A DNA stretch of 64,000 bases from JAODBQ01 sp047602055. Lineage in GTDB: Bacteria > Actinomycetota > Acidimicrobiia > Acidimicrobiales > Ilumatobacteraceae. Every line of letters starts with the position of its first letter. The first letter of the stretch is position 1. A program made the translations under genes and the position numbers. Under the pieces are notes generated by a model. The model was not told the origin of the DNA. It searched no databases and saw only the letters and a list, made by a program, of their open reading frames with translations. This document shows positions 50,507-59,731 of the stretch, one piece after another. The stretch spans positions 558,001 to 622,000 of the forward strand of contig JASGIG010000001.1 of the NCBI GenBank assembly GCA_047602055.1. Reading direction: 5' to 3'.

Positions 50507-51244
50507 TCAATCAGCCGGCGACGCCGGCAGATTGCCGACCACGCTACTCAGCCTTGTTCTCCCTCGACCGTTCCCCGGACGGGCGACGCGCAGACCCGGC
50601 GACACCAATCGGCGCTGGAGGAGGGCGAACAGCGCCTCGACGACGAGCACGACGATCACCACCGCGATCGACGCGCCGTAGACGATCTCGTAGTGCTGCG
50701 TGCCGTAGCCACTGAAGATGAACCTGCCGAGCCCGCCCTGAGCCTTGAACCCGAGGATCGTCGCCGTCGCGATCACCTGGTTCGCCGCGCTGCGCACCCC
50801 GGCGAGGATCAACGGCAGGGCGTTCGGCGTCTCCACCCGGACCAGCACCTGCCAGCCGGTGAGGCCGACGCCGACCGCCGCATCACGCGTCTGCGGGTCG
50901 ACGTTGGCGATGCCGGCGGCGGTGTTGAGCATGACCGGTGGGATGGCCAGGATCGCCAACGCCAGCAGCAGCGGCCACAGCGTGAACGGCTTCCAGATGA
51001 ACAGCAGCGCGACGACGCCGTAGGTGGGGATGGCCCGCAGCAGGTTGGCCGCCGCCGACGCGGCGAAGCGGCCGCGGCCGGTGTGGCCGATCAGCAGGCC
51101 GACCGGGAAGGCGACGACGAACGCGACGAGCAGGGCGATGCCCGAGTAGGCCAGGTGCTCGATCGTGCGCTGGACGAGGCCGCTCGAACCCCACCAGTTG
51201 GCGCTGTCGAACAACCAGCGGATGCCGTCGCCGAGATCGTTCAT
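50507..51244 (-). CDS. Osmolyte ABC transporter permease 1
   Basis: This 245-residue permease of the ProW/OpuCB type has helices including GIALLVAFVVAFPVGLLIGH and TLWPLLLALAILAIPPVMLN. The EAA-like loop is PQTRDAAVGVGLTGWQVLVR followed by VETPNALPLILAGVRSA. It forms the membrane channel with permease 2 and the ATPase. Its stop lies 42 nt before the binding-protein start. Confidence 0.9.
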   Translation of the reverse strand: MNDLGDGIRWLFDSANWWGSSGLVQRTIEHLAYSGIALLVAFVVAFPVGLLIGHTGRGRFAASAAANLLRAIPTYGVVALLFIWKPFTLWPLLLALAILAIPPVMLNTAAGIANVDPQTRDAAVGVGLTGWQVLVRVETPNALPLILAGVRSAANQVIATATILGFKAQGGLGRFIFSGYGTQHYEIVYGASIAVVIVVLVVEALFALLQRRLVSPGLRVARPGNGRGRTRLSSVVGNLPASPAD

Positions 51245-51317
51245 GATCCGCCCCCCTGCCCCGTCGACGCCCGGCTCCCTCGCGGCCGCTCGGTCGTCAT
51301 GCGCTCGCTGCGCTCGC

Positions 51318-51983
51318 TCATCTGCGCGCCCTCGTCCACGGCGTCAGCGCACGGCCGGCGGCGAGCAGGAGCACGTCGGCCACCAGGGCGAGCACGACGA
51401 CGGCGATCACCGCGGACCACAGCTCGACGGGGATCTGGCGGTCGATCGCATCGGCGAACATCCGCCCGAGCGCACCCTTGCCGATCGCGCCGCCGACGGT
51501 GATCAGCGAGATCGTGCTGACGGTGGCCAGGCGCAGCCCGGCGACGATCGTCGGCACCGCCAGCGGCAGTTCGACGGCGACGAACCTGCGGAACGAGCCG
51601 TAGCCGAGGCCGGTGGCCGCGTCGGTGACGCTGCGCGGCACGGCGCGCAGGCCCTCGACGACGTTCCTCACCAGGATGACCAGCGTGTACAGCGCCATCG
51701 CCACGACGATCGGCTTGTCGTTGGTGAAGCCGAAGAACGGCCCGAGCAGCGTGAACATCGCCAGCGAGGGGATCGCGTAGACGACGTTCGTCCCGGCCAG
51801 CATCGGCGGGTACAGCCACGGCCGGCGATGGGCGAGGTAGGCCAGCGGGAAGGCGACGAGCAGCCCGAGGCCGACGGCGACGATCGTGAAGCGGATGTGC
51901 TCGATCGTGTAGTAGCGGATGACGTCCCAGTTGCCGGCGAGCTGCGGGCCGTTCCAGTACGGCGGGGCGGCGGCGATCAGCAC
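51318..51983 (-). CDS. Osmolyte ABC transporter permease 2
   Basis: This 221-residue permease, similar to the first, has TIVAVGLGLLVAFPLAYLAH, the loop SVTDAATGLGYGSFRRFVAV followed by ELPLAVPTIVAGLRLA, and a TISLITVGGAIGKGALG stretch. The start overlaps the ATPase stop. A gap of 73 nt separates it from permease 1. Confidence 0.9.
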   Translation of the reverse strand: MLIAAAPPYWNGPQLAGNWDVIRYYTIEHIRFTIVAVGLGLLVAFPLAYLAHRRPWLYPPMLAGTNVVYAIPSLAMFTLLGPFFGFTNDKPIVVAMALYTLVILVRNVVEGLRAVPRSVTDAATGLGYGSFRRFVAVELPLAVPTIVAGLRLATVSTISLITVGGAIGKGALGRMFADAIDRQIPVELWSAVIAVVVLALVADVLLLAAGRALTPWTRARR

Positions 51984-53002
51984 CGTTCCCAGCTCACCCG
52001 GGACAGGTCGGCCAGCGTGCTGACACCCGTCGGCCGGCCGGCGTCGTCGACGTGCACGGCCGCGCCGCTGGCGCTGGCCAGTGCGGCCTCCAGCACGGCG
52101 CGGCCGTCGGCACCGGGCGGCACCGGCGTGAGCACCTCGGTGGATGCCCGGTCGCCGTGGCGCCGCCAGGCCTCGGGCCGACCGGCGTCGTCGAGGACCA
52201 GCTCCCAGCCACCGGGTAGATCGGCCAACGGCCGCGCGTGGATCGCCGACGCCGGCAGCAGCCCGAGCAGCTTGACCTGGCGGTCGGCGCCCATGAAGTC
52301 GGCGACGAACGCGTCGACCGGCTCGGCGAGCACGTCGCGCGGCGGACCGATCTGGGCGAGCACGCCACCGGTGCGCAGCAGCGCGACCTGCGTGCCGACC
52401 GTGATCGCCTCGTCGACGTCGTGAGTGACGAACACGACGGTCTTGTGCAACTCACGCTGCAGGCGCAGGAACTCGTCCTGCAGCTGGGCGCGCACGATCG
52501 GGTCGACCGCGCCGAACGGCTCGTCCATCAGCAGCACGGGCGGGTCGGCGGCGAGGGCACGGGCGACGCCGACGCGCTGCTGCTGCCCACCGCTCAGCTG
52601 GGCCGGGTAGCGCGTCGCCATCGCCGCGTCGAGGCCGACGAGGTCGAGCAGCTCCATCGCCCGGGCCCTGACCCGCTTGCGGTCCCAGCCGAGCAGGCGG
52701 GGCACGGTCGCGACGTTGTCGACGATCGTGCGGTGCGGGAACAGCCCGGCCTGCTGGATCACGTAGCCGATCCCCCGGCGCAACTGGTGCACGTCGAGGG
52801 CGCGCACGTCGCGGCCGTCGATCGTGATCGTGCCACCGGTCGGCTCGATCAGCCGGTTGATCATCCGCAGCGTCGTCGTCTTGCCGCTGCCCGACGTGCC
52901 CAGCAGGGCCAGCACCTGGCCGGTCGGCACCTCGAGCGACAGCTCGTCGACCGCCACGGTTCCATCGGGGAACCGCTTGGTCACCCGATCCAGCTGGATC
53001 AT
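51977..53002 (-). CDS. Osmolyte ABC transporter ATP-binding protein (OpuCA/ProV-like)
   Basis: The protein is 341 residues. Walker A is LLGTSGSGKTTTLRMINRLI, signature QLSGGQQQRVGVARALA, Walker B VLLMDEPFGAVDP, and the switch His is in VFVTHDVDEAI. The C-terminal approximately 100 residues resemble a divergent or partial CBS region (GAAVHVDDAGRPTGVSTLAD), the part that senses ionic strength in OpuA-type importers. It is the first gene of the cluster. Confidence 0.93.
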   Translation of the reverse strand: MIQLDRVTKRFPDGTVAVDELSLEVPTGQVLALLGTSGSGKTTTLRMINRLIEPTGGTITIDGRDVRALDVHQLRRGIGYVIQQAGLFPHRTIVDNVATVPRLLGWDRKRVRARAMELLDLVGLDAAMATRYPAQLSGGQQQRVGVARALAADPPVLLMDEPFGAVDPIVRAQLQDEFLRLQRELHKTVVFVTHDVDEAITVGTQVALLRTGGVLAQIGPPRDVLAEPVDAFVADFMGADRQVKLLGLLPASAIHARPLADLPGGWELVLDDAGRPEAWRRHGDRASTEVLTPVPPGADGRAVLEAALASASGAAVHVDDAGRPTGVSTLADLSRVSWERC

Positions 53003-53070
53003 CCCAGCAAAGTAGTCGTCGCGGCCTCGGCGCTCCGTCCGTAGTGGGTGCGACGGTGCGGACCGAGCGC

Positions 53071-53850
53071 CTACCTGACGACGAAGCAGCCGACGGTGCC
53101 GGGGCGCAGGCGGCGGGCGACGCCGGCACCGATCCGGTAGCGGACCAACTCCAGCTCGCGGCCGGCAGCGACGAGGTTCGACGCCAGCTGGTCGGCCAAA
53201 GGCACGGCCTCGGCCCCCGCCGCGCCGACACCGACGCGCAGCGGCCCGGGTGTTCTCAGGGCGTACGCGGCCATCAGCGTCGCCGTTTCGCGGCACGTCG
53301 TCGCGGTGGCCAGCTCGGTGGGATCGGGGAAGAAGCCGAGCTCGACGCGGTATGCCCGGTCTTCGAGCCCCGACGTGAAGACGTGCTCGACGCGGTCACC
53401 GATCGTCTCGGCCGCGGTGGCGACGTCGTCGACGCCGCCACCGTCACGAGCCACGTCGGCGGCGGCCCACGCGGCACAGCCCACGCCGAAGCTCGACGAC
53501 GCCGTGTCGACGATCCGCACCGGCACCGGCACGGCGCGACTGGCCAGGCGGGCCGCACTCAACGTGTTGCAGCCGCCGTTGCTGGTGTGCACCGCGACGA
53601 TCGACGTGCAACCGGCATCGACGAGGTCCTCGTAGGCCGCCGCGCACTGGCCCGGGCTCGGCGGGACGATGTCGACGTCGCCGTCGTCCGCGGAGAGCAG
53701 GTCGTAGAGCTGGTCGGCATCGACGTCGTGGCCCTCGAGGAACTCCTGGTCGACGACGCGCACCGTCAACGGCACCACCTGGATCCCGAGACGCGCCGCG
53801 AGGTCGGCCGGCAGCTGCGCGCCCGAGTCGGTGCAGATCCCGATCGTCAC
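53071..53850 (-). CDS. DegV family fatty-acid-binding protein
   Basis: The protein is 259 residues. DegV features are ICTDSGAQLPADLAARLGIQ near the N-terminus, PPSPGQCAAAYEDLV (the T/SPS-type lipid loop), VAVHTSNGGCNTLSAARLA and the C-terminal beta-domain with VELGFFPDPTELA. Related FakB proteins present acyl chains to a fatty-acid kinase, but no FakA is seen here. GTG 53850 directly precedes TIGICTDSG. Confidence 0.88.
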   Translation of the reverse strand: MTIGICTDSGAQLPADLAARLGIQVVPLTVRVVDQEFLEGHDVDADQLYDLLSADDGDVDIVPPSPGQCAAAYEDLVDAGCTSIVAVHTSNGGCNTLSAARLASRAVPVPVRIVDTASSSFGVGCAAWAAADVARDGGGVDDVATAAETIGDRVEHVFTSGLEDRAYRVELGFFPDPTELATATTCRETATLMAAYALRTPGPLRVGVGAAGAEAVPLADQLASNLVAAGRELELVRYRIGAGVARRLRPGTVGCFVVR

Positions 53851-53996
53851 CTCGGGAACGTCCCCCGTCCGGCATACATGCGTCCACGGTAAGGGCGTAC
53901 ATCCATCCCGGCCGACCCGCCGGTCGACTCGCGCGCATCCTGTAACGGCGCTGTCATGTTGACGGCGCCGAGGCGGCACCGTCGGTCGTCAGCCGC

Positions 53997-54431
53997 TCAC
54001 CGCGTGTCGCCGGCGAGCGGCGGCAGCCAGTCCGGCAGGCGGATCGGCCGGCCTTCGGGCGTCACGCAGCCGTGGACCGTCACGGCGCTGGCGTGCACCC
54101 GGTCGCCGACGGTCAGCAGGTAGGCCATCTGGAACGTGGTGCGGGTCGCCGACGCGAGCAGGACGTGCACGTCGACCTCGTCGTCGAAGCGCAACGGCTG
54201 GCGGTACTGCACCCAGCACTCCAGCACCGCCGAGTCGATCCCCGCCTCACGCCACGCGGTGTACGGCCGGCCGATCGCCCGCAGGTACTCGACACGTGCC
54301 TCTTCCAGATACGGGACGTAGCGGGAGTGGTGGACGATGGCCATCGCGTCGGTCTCGGCGAAGCGGACCCGGATGCGGTGGCTGAACGGGTAGGCGGCAG
54401 GGTCGAGCGACGGCTCGGCGGTGAGGCGCAC
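53997..54431 (-). CDS. YbgC/4HBT-type acyl-CoA thioesterase
   Basis: The product is a 144-residue hot-dog fold protein. RVRFAETDAMAIVHHSRYVP holds the catalytic Asp and substrate His of the 4-hydroxybenzoyl-CoA thioesterase family. YLEEARVEYLRAIG and the central strand FDDEVDVHVLLASATRTTFQ follow. It hydrolyses short or aromatic acyl-CoAs. GTG 54431 is divergent from the tRNA cluster. Confidence 0.9.
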   Translation of the reverse strand: MRLTAEPSLDPAAYPFSHRIRVRFAETDAMAIVHHSRYVPYLEEARVEYLRAIGRPYTAWREAGIDSAVLECWVQYRQPLRFDDEVDVHVLLASATRTTFQMAYLLTVGDRVHASAVTVHGCVTPEGRPIRLPDWLPPLAGDTR

Positions 54432-54517
54432 GATCCGGGACCGTACCGGTGGATCTCTGGCGGAAGTCGGACGGGGCGCTGCTAGTGTTTCGACGCTCTC
54501 AACCGGAGGCGTTCCTA

Positions 54518-54590
54518 GCCCCCATCGTCTAGTGGCCTAGGACACCACCCTTTCAAGGTGGCGGCACGGGTTCGAATCCCGTTGGGGGTG
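54518..54590 (+). tRNA. tRNA-Glu (TTC)
   Basis: A 73-nt cloverleaf with acceptor GCCCCCA/TGGGGGT, anticodon stem CCACC/GGTGG, loop CTTTCAA (anticodon TTC) and T-arm GGTTCGAATCC. CCA is not encoded. First of three tRNAs. Confidence 0.97.
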
Positions 54591-54623
54591 CAAGACCTCG
54601 CTGGTCGCAGCAGTTGTCAGCAA

Positions 54624-54697
54624 GGTCCCGTGGTGAAGTTGGAGTTCACGCCGGCCTGTCAAGCCGGAGGTCGCGGGTTCGAGTCCCGTCGGGACCG
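54624..54697 (+). tRNA. tRNA-Asp (GTC)
   Basis: The acceptor is GGTCCCG/CGGGACC, the anticodon stem CCGGC/GCCGG with loop CTGTCAA (anticodon GTC), and the T-loop GGTTCGAGTCC. It follows tRNA-Glu by 33 nt. Confidence 0.97.
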
Positions 54698-54783
54698 CTG
54701 GAGCACGTCAGTGCTCCCGCTGTCGAGCAGCAGTGCTCGACGACATGTCGAGATCGGCAATCGAGATCGACGATTCAGTTCAC

Positions 54784-54856
54784 GGTCGAGTAGCTCAGTT
54801 GGCAGAGCACACGCCTGAAAAGCGTGGGGTCCCCGGATCGACGCCGGGCTCGACCA
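54784..54856 (+). tRNA. tRNA-Phe (GAA)
   Basis: The acceptor is GGTCGAG/CTCGACC, the D-arm AGCTCAGTTGGCAGAGC, and the anticodon stem CACGC/GCGTG with loop CTGAAAA (anticodon GAA). The T-arm reads CCCGGATCGACGCCGGG, with GATCGA in place of the usual GTTCGA. Glu-Asp-Phe order is common in Actinobacteria. Confidence 0.96.
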
Positions 54857-54881
54857 CCGTGACCGGCGCCACCGCCGGGGG

Positions 54882-55319
54882 TCAGCGGCCCTGGTGGACG
54901 TACTCGTGCAGCGCCTGGTTCTCGCTCTCCAGCTGGCCCAGCCGCTGCTTGACGACGTCGCCGATGGAGACGATCCCGGCGAGCAGACCGTCACGGTCGA
55001 CGACCGGGAGGTGACGGATCCGCCGGTCGGTCATCGAGGCCATCAGCGATTCGACGGGGTCCTCCGCCGTGCACGTGACCACCTGTGCCGACATCGCCGA
55101 GGCGACCGTGCGCCCGAGCGCGCTGGCGCCGTGGGCAGCGATCGCCCGGACGACGTCACGCTCGGAGATGATCCCGGCGATCGTGCTGCCGTCGCCCGAC
55201 ACGACGAGCGCGCCGACGCCACGGTCACGGAGATCGGCGGCCGCCTGCGCGAGGGAGACGTCCGGCGAGACCGTGGTGACGTCGGTGCCCTTGACGGTGA
55301 GGATCGACTGGACGTTCAT
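54882..55319 (-). CDS. CBS-domain pair protein
   Basis: This 145-residue stand-alone CBS pair covers about residues 7-60 (VSLAQAAADLRDRGVGALVV ... GIISERDVVRAIA) and about 70-125 (DPVESLMASMTDRRIRHLPV ... LAGIVSIGDVVKQRL). Such proteins bind adenosine nucleotides and regulate partners. The partner is unknown here. Confidence 0.9.
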   Translation of the reverse strand: MNVQSILTVKGTDVTTVSPDVSLAQAAADLRDRGVGALVVSGDGSTIAGIISERDVVRAIAAHGASALGRTVASAMSAQVVTCTAEDPVESLMASMTDRRIRHLPVVDRDGLLAGIVSIGDVVKQRLGQLESENQALHEYVHQGR

Positions 55320-55373
55320 CGATGCACCCCTTTCCCCGCCGCCGAGCGTAGTTCCGCCGTCACGGTGCTGTGA

Positions 55374-56045
55374 TCAGGTGATCGGCGGCCCCGTCGTGGT
55401 CGTCTCCTCGGGCGCGCCGGGTGTCTGCTTGCCGGCCAGGTCACCGCCGAGCATGACGATCACGTTCGCCCCACGCAGGCCCTCGACGGCGTTCTGGATC
55501 GGCGGTGGTGTCGGCATCGCCGCCACCACCAGACCGCCCATGTACTGGGCGATCGAGTAGGCAGCCGGGTAGCCCTCACCGGAGAAGTAGACCTTGCTGG
55601 TGTCGAGCTTGCCCTCGTAGGCAGTCGCGTTCGTCGCCTTCACGGTCTGGAAGCCGAGGTCGGCGAGCGTCTTGGTGAGCGCCGCCGCGGCGCCGTCGAC
55701 GCCGGACGCGTTGGCGACGATCACGACGCCGCCCTGGACGAGCAGCGGGAACGTCGTCGTCGTCGCCACGGTCGTCGGCGGAGCGGTGCCCGTGGTCGCC
55801 GCGGTGGTCGTCTCGGCCTTCGACGGGTCCGCCGTGCTCGACGTCGGCGACGTCTCAGCCGTCGTCGCGACGGTCACCGGCTCGCCACCGGCTGCCGTGG
55901 ACGACGAGCCCGACGGGTCACCGGACACGGTCGTCGACGGCGTCACCGTGCTCGACGAACCACCCGACGAACTGCTGGAACAGCCAGCCGTCGCCAGTGC
56001 CAGGAGCGCTACCGCACCCATCGACCATCGGGCACCGCGACCCAT
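55374..56045 (-). CDS. Lipoprotein with LytR C-terminal domain
   Basis: The protein is 223 residues. The signal MGAVALLALATAGCSSSSSG has lipobox TAGC, followed by a Ser/Thr-rich stalk (about 25-105). A LytR_C domain follows (VIVANASGVDGAAAALTKTL, LGFQTVKATNATAYEGKLDT and KVYFSGEGYPAAYSIAQYM). LytR_C domains accompany cell-wall polymer ligases, so a surface role is likely. The start 56045 is divergent from engB. Confidence 0.8.
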   Translation of the reverse strand: MGRGARWSMGAVALLALATAGCSSSSSGGSSSTVTPSTTVSGDPSGSSSTAAGGEPVTVATTAETSPTSSTADPSKAETTTAATTGTAPPTTVATTTTFPLLVQGGVVIVANASGVDGAAAALTKTLADLGFQTVKATNATAYEGKLDTSKVYFSGEGYPAAYSIAQYMGGLVVAAMPTPPPIQNAVEGLRGANVIVMLGGDLAGKQTPGAPEETTTTGPPIT

Positions 56046-56180
56046 GCCCGCCTTCGAGTTGTGCTTCAACCGCGCTCCTCTCGCCGGCCCCAGCCTTCCC
56101 TCCCGGCGAGCGCGAGACAAGTCAATCCGCACGCGCCGTGCTCGCTGCAACGCGCCGGTCGGGCTCGCTACCGTGAACCG

Positions 56181-56759
56181 ATGCCGTTGCAGCTGGCGTT
56201 CGTCACCTCGGCCAAGCGGCACGGCGACCTGCCGGCGACGCCGCGTGAGGTCGCGTTCGTCGGCCGCAGCAACGTCGGCAAGTCGTCGTTGCTCAACGCG
56301 CTGGCCAACCGTCGCCAGCTCGCCAAGGTGTCGAACACGCCCGGGCGCACGCAGTTGCTGAACCTGTTCACGCTGCCGTCCGGGGCCGGCATCGTCGACC
56401 TGCCCGGCTACGGCTACGCCGCCGTCCCCAAGCGTGAACAGGCAGGCTGGCAGGCGATGATCGAGGGCTACCTGCTGGAACGGCCGATGCTGGAGCTGGT
56501 CTTCGTGCTCGTCGACGCCGAGGTCGGCCCCACCAAGCTCGACGCGCAGCTGCTGGCGTGGCTGCGCGAGAACGGCGTGCCCCACACCGTCGTGGCGACC
56601 AAGCTCGACAAGGTCCGCCCCTCCAAGCGCGCCGGGCGGCGCCAGCAGCTCGCCGCGGCCTGCGGCCTCGATCCCTCGGACGTGATGTGGGTCAGTGCGT
56701 CGACGGGCACCGGCGTCGACCAGCTCCAGGCCCACGTCGACGCGATCCTGCGCGGCTGA
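56181..56759 (+). CDS. engB: Ribosome biogenesis GTPase EngB (YsxC/YihA)
   Basis: The protein is 192 residues. G1 is VGRSNVGKSSLLNAL, G2 NTPGRTQLLNLFT, G3 DLPGYGYA, G4 ATKLDKVRPS and G5 WVSASTGTG. It assists assembly of the 50S subunit. ATG 56181 gives the usual LQLAFVTSAKRHGDLPA leader; the upstream in-frame extension is low-complexity. Confidence 0.95.
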   Translation: MPLQLAFVTSAKRHGDLPATPREVAFVGRSNVGKSSLLNALANRRQLAKVSNTPGRTQLLNLFTLPSGAGIVDLPGYGYAAVPKREQAGWQAMIEGYLLERPMLELVFVLVDAEVGPTKLDAQLLAWLRENGVPHTVVATKLDKVRPSKRAGRRQQLAAACGLDPSDVMWVSASTGTGVDQLQAHVDAILRG

Positions 56760-56881
56760 GCCGACCAGCCCCGCCGCCGCGAACAGCCGTCGCGCGAACC
56801 GCCGGCGCACCCACGGCGTACTGCGAGCCGACGTCTACGATCCGTCAGTCGTCTGACGGGCAGCGGGAAGGACACCTGGAC

Positions 56882-57919
56882 ATGAAGAAGCATCGGATGC
56901 TCGTACCTGCCGTCGCAGTGGCGGCGGTGCTCCTCGGAGCATGTGGCTCCGACGGCGGCGGCGACTCGTTCAGCGAGCAGCTGCAGACCGAGTGCCGCGC
57001 CATCAGCCGTGAGCTGCGGGCGATCGACGCGCCGACCCAGCTCGCCGACTTCGGCAAGGCCGCCAGCGATGCGTCGGCGGCCTACGACACCGGGCTCACC
57101 GCGCTGAAGAAGCTGAAGCCGCCGAGCAAGCAGGCCGACGACTTCGAGAAGCTGCAGTCGAACTTCGAGGACCAGGTCGATCTCTTCGACCAGATCGGCA
57201 CGGCCGCCAAGAAGGGCGACTCGGCCACGGTCGGCACGAAGATCACCAGCCTCGAGAAGCTGACGAAGGACAACGTCAAGCTGGCCGACTCGCTCGACGC
57301 CAAGCCGTGCGCGTTCGACCCGGTGTTCGCCAACGCGCCGACCGACGCGACGACCACGACCAAGCCGGCGGCCACCACGACGACCGCCGCGCCGGCCACG
57401 ACGGTCGCGCCGACCACGGCGGCGGCGGCCACGACGACGGTGGCCGAGACGCTGCCGCCGACCACCACCGCCGCCGCTCAGGGCAACAAGCAGGTCGAGC
57501 CATTCGCCGATCGGCTGACGCCGCAGGGCGACATCAGCTTCGTCGACACGGACGCGACGATCATCGACAGCGTGCGCGCCTCACTGACGCAGGGCCCGCT
57601 GTACGCCGCTCAGTCGGGGACGATCGGGGCGGTCGATCTGCTCGACGGCAACGGCACGATCGTCATCCGGGTGTTCGTGTTCGTCACCGACGCCGACGCA
57701 CTGACCCCGGGCACGCTCGAGGAAGCCGAGAACACGGTGTCCGGCGGGGCGGCGCTGACGCCGGCGACGTTCGGCGGCATCGCCGGCAAGACGTTCCCCG
57801 ACCCGAGCGGTGTCACAGTCTTCGTCGCCGCCTCGGGCGACACCCTGCTCGTCGCCGCCGGCGCCACCGACGCCGACCTCGACCAGGGCATCTCCGCCCT
57901 CGTCGAATCACTCCCCTGA
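56882..57919 (+). CDS. Secreted lipoprotein with Thr-rich linker
   Basis: The protein is 345 residues. The signal AVAVAAVLLGACGSDGGGDS has lipobox LGAC. An N-terminal helical domain (about 30-145, LKKLKPPSKQADDFEKLQSN) is joined by a TTT/AAA-rich linker (about 150-205) to a globular C-terminal domain (DRLTPQGDISFVDTDATIID, GTIGAVDLLDGNGTIVIRVF). No family is recognised. ATG 56882 follows GGAAGGA. It is convergent with the ECF sigma gene. Confidence 0.7.
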   Translation: MKKHRMLVPAVAVAAVLLGACGSDGGGDSFSEQLQTECRAISRELRAIDAPTQLADFGKAASDASAAYDTGLTALKKLKPPSKQADDFEKLQSNFEDQVDLFDQIGTAAKKGDSATVGTKITSLEKLTKDNVKLADSLDAKPCAFDPVFANAPTDATTTTKPAATTTTAAPATTVAPTTAAAATTTVAETLPPTTTAAAQGNKQVEPFADRLTPQGDISFVDTDATIIDSVRASLTQGPLYAAQSGTIGAVDLLDGNGTIVIRVFVFVTDADALTPGTLEEAENTVSGGAALTPATFGGIAGKTFPDPSGVTVFVAASGDTLLVAAGATDADLDQGISALVESLP

Positions 57920-57934
57920 TCGTTTGACTCTCGA

Positions 57935-57964
57935 CCGCCCACCGGCTCGGTCACCGGTGGGCGG
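57935..57964. terminator. Bidirectional hairpin between convergent genes
   Basis: The 11-bp perfect stem CCGCCCACCGG (57935-57945) / CCGGTGGGCGG (57954-57964) has an 8-nt loop and lies between the lipoprotein stop and the sigma-factor stop. There is no T run on either side. Confidence 0.65.
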
Positions 57965-57970
57965 CGAAGG

Positions 57971-59632
57971 TCAACAGGCCGATGACGGATCGCACTGCGT
58001 TGCCGGTGAGCCCCCGGGACGCTGGGCCGTGACAACGACGGTGACGGGTGCCGTCCCGGACGTCGTGAACGGCACCGTCGCCGTCGTTCCCTGCGCGAGG
58101 GCAGGCATCGAGCAGGTCGCCGTGGCCGGCTCGTCGGCGCCACCGGACATGGCCGCCGGCATGCCGACGCAGTTCGTCGCTCCGCCGATCGTCACGTTCC
58201 ACGCGGCGGCGCTGGTGAACTCGAGGGTGATGGTCGTGCCGGCGGGCAGGCCGTCGGCGGCGGTCGCCTCGACCGTTGCCGTGTAGGACGGGCGGTTGAT
58301 GGCGAGGCGCAACGTGCCGCCGTACACGGGTGGCCGCGCCGTGGTCGCCGTCTCGGTGGTGGTCGGCGCAAGCGTCGTCGTGGTCGCCTCCGTCGTCGGC
58401 GCCTCGATCGTGGTGGTCGCCTCGGTGGTCGGGGCGATCGTCTCCGTCGGCACTGGCGGCGGCGCTGTGGTTGGCGCGGCTGTCGACGTCGTGGTGCGCC
58501 GCCGGGTGGTGGTCGTCTGCCGGCGGCGGGTGGTCGTCGGGTCGGCGTCGGCGACAGTCGGCGGCGGCCCGGTGGTGGTCGTCGACGACGACGTCGTGGT
58601 GGCCGGCGTCCCGGTGGGCACGTCGGTCGCCGACGGGGTGACGGTTGGGTTCGGCCGCGTCGGGGTGACGGTGACGGCGGCGCCGAGGTCCGCCGATCCC
58701 GGCGCGCTCGCGACGACCGCCGTGGCCGGCGGCGTGGTTCGGTCGTCGCCGGACCGCGCGCTGATCACGACCGCCAGCAGCGTGCCGACGACCGCGACGG
58801 CAACAGCGGACGCCGTCGCCACCTTCGCCGGCACGGTGGTGCCGCGCTGGCGCAGGTGACGGACCCGGGCGGCGAGCGAGCCGGTGATGCCGGCCGACGT
58901 CCCGGCGATCCCTGCCGGGGCGACGACGCCGGCACCGAGCAGCAGGACGCCGATGCTCGCCGCGGTGACCGGGATCGGCGCCAGCGCGTCCTGGCAGCGG
59001 GCGCAGTTCTCGACGTGCAGCTCGACGAGGTCGCGGGTCCGCGGATCGAGCGCGCCGTCCCGGTACAGGTCGAGCCGTTCCATTGCCCACGGGTGCGGGT
59101 CCGGCCCGATCGCCTCGGTCAGGTAGGCCCTGCGGAAACCGTCACGGGCCCGCTTGGCGAGCGCGGCGACGCCGTTCGCGCTCATCGCCAGCTCCGTCGC
59201 CAGGTCGCGCGGCGCCATCCCCTCGATCTCGGTCTTCCACAGGACCTCGCGCCAGCGCTCCGGCAGACCGACGAACGCGTTGCGCACCGCGGGATCCGCG
59301 CCGATCTCGTACAGGTCGACGTGCGCCGGCGGCTCCAGCTCGTCGGTCGTGACCTCGGACCCGTAGCGCTTCAGGCGGACGAGCTGCAGCGCCGAGTTGC
59401 GGACCGCTGTCAGCAGGTACGGGCGGAACGCCTCCGTCGGTCCACCGCCCTTGCGGATCGCCTGGAACGTCGACGCATACGCCGCAGCGACGCAGTCCTC
59501 CGCGTCGGAGCGGTTGGCGACCACCTTTCGGGCCTCGTGCATCGCCCGGCGGTGGTGGTTGCGGTAGAGCGCGGCGAAGGCCCGCTGGTCGCCGGCGCGC
59601 GCTGCCGCAAGGAGAGCCTGATCATCCGCCAT
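57971..59632 (-). CDS. Membrane-tethered ECF sigma factor with zinc finger and extracellular domain
   Basis: The protein is 553 residues in a layered architecture. Sigma2 is about 10-85 (FAALYRNHHRRAMHEARKVV). Sigma4 is about 122-170 (LPERWREVLWKTEIEGMAPR, LAMSANGVAALAKRARDGF). A zinc-finger HVENCARC (206-213) resembles anti-sigma zf-HC2. Hydrophobic segments lie at about 221-243 and 271-290. A Thr/Pro-rich stretch (about 300-455) leads to a beta-rich extracellular domain with paired cysteines. It fuses sigma and anti-sigma-like parts in one chain, as in the ECF52/53-type sigma factors of actinomycetes. The stimulus is unknown. ATG 59632. Confidence 0.85.
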   Translation of the reverse strand: MADDQALLAAARAGDQRAFAALYRNHHRRAMHEARKVVANRSDAEDCVAAAYASTFQAIRKGGGPTEAFRPYLLTAVRNSALQLVRLKRYGSEVTTDELEPPAHVDLYEIGADPAVRNAFVGLPERWREVLWKTEIEGMAPRDLATELAMSANGVAALAKRARDGFRRAYLTEAIGPDPHPWAMERLDLYRDGALDPRTRDLVELHVENCARCQDALAPIPVTAASIGVLLLGAGVVAPAGIAGTSAGITGSLAARVRHLRQRGTTVPAKVATASAVAVAVVGTLLAVVISARSGDDRTTPPATAVVASAPGSADLGAAVTVTPTRPNPTVTPSATDVPTGTPATTTSSSTTTTGPPPTVADADPTTTRRRQTTTTRRRTTTSTAAPTTAPPPVPTETIAPTTEATTTIEAPTTEATTTTLAPTTTETATTARPPVYGGTLRLAINRPSYTATVEATAADGLPAGTTITLEFTSAAAWNVTIGGATNCVGMPAAMSGGADEPATATCSMPALAQGTTATVPFTTSGTAPVTVVVTAQRPGGSPATQCDPSSAC

Positions 59633-59731
59633 CGATTGTCGTCACCCGCGGGCGATCCCGGTGACCGGAACGGGTGAGCGACATGCTACGAGGTCGGCGA
59701 CCACGTGGTGTAGCGATCGTAGAGTCCTGGT

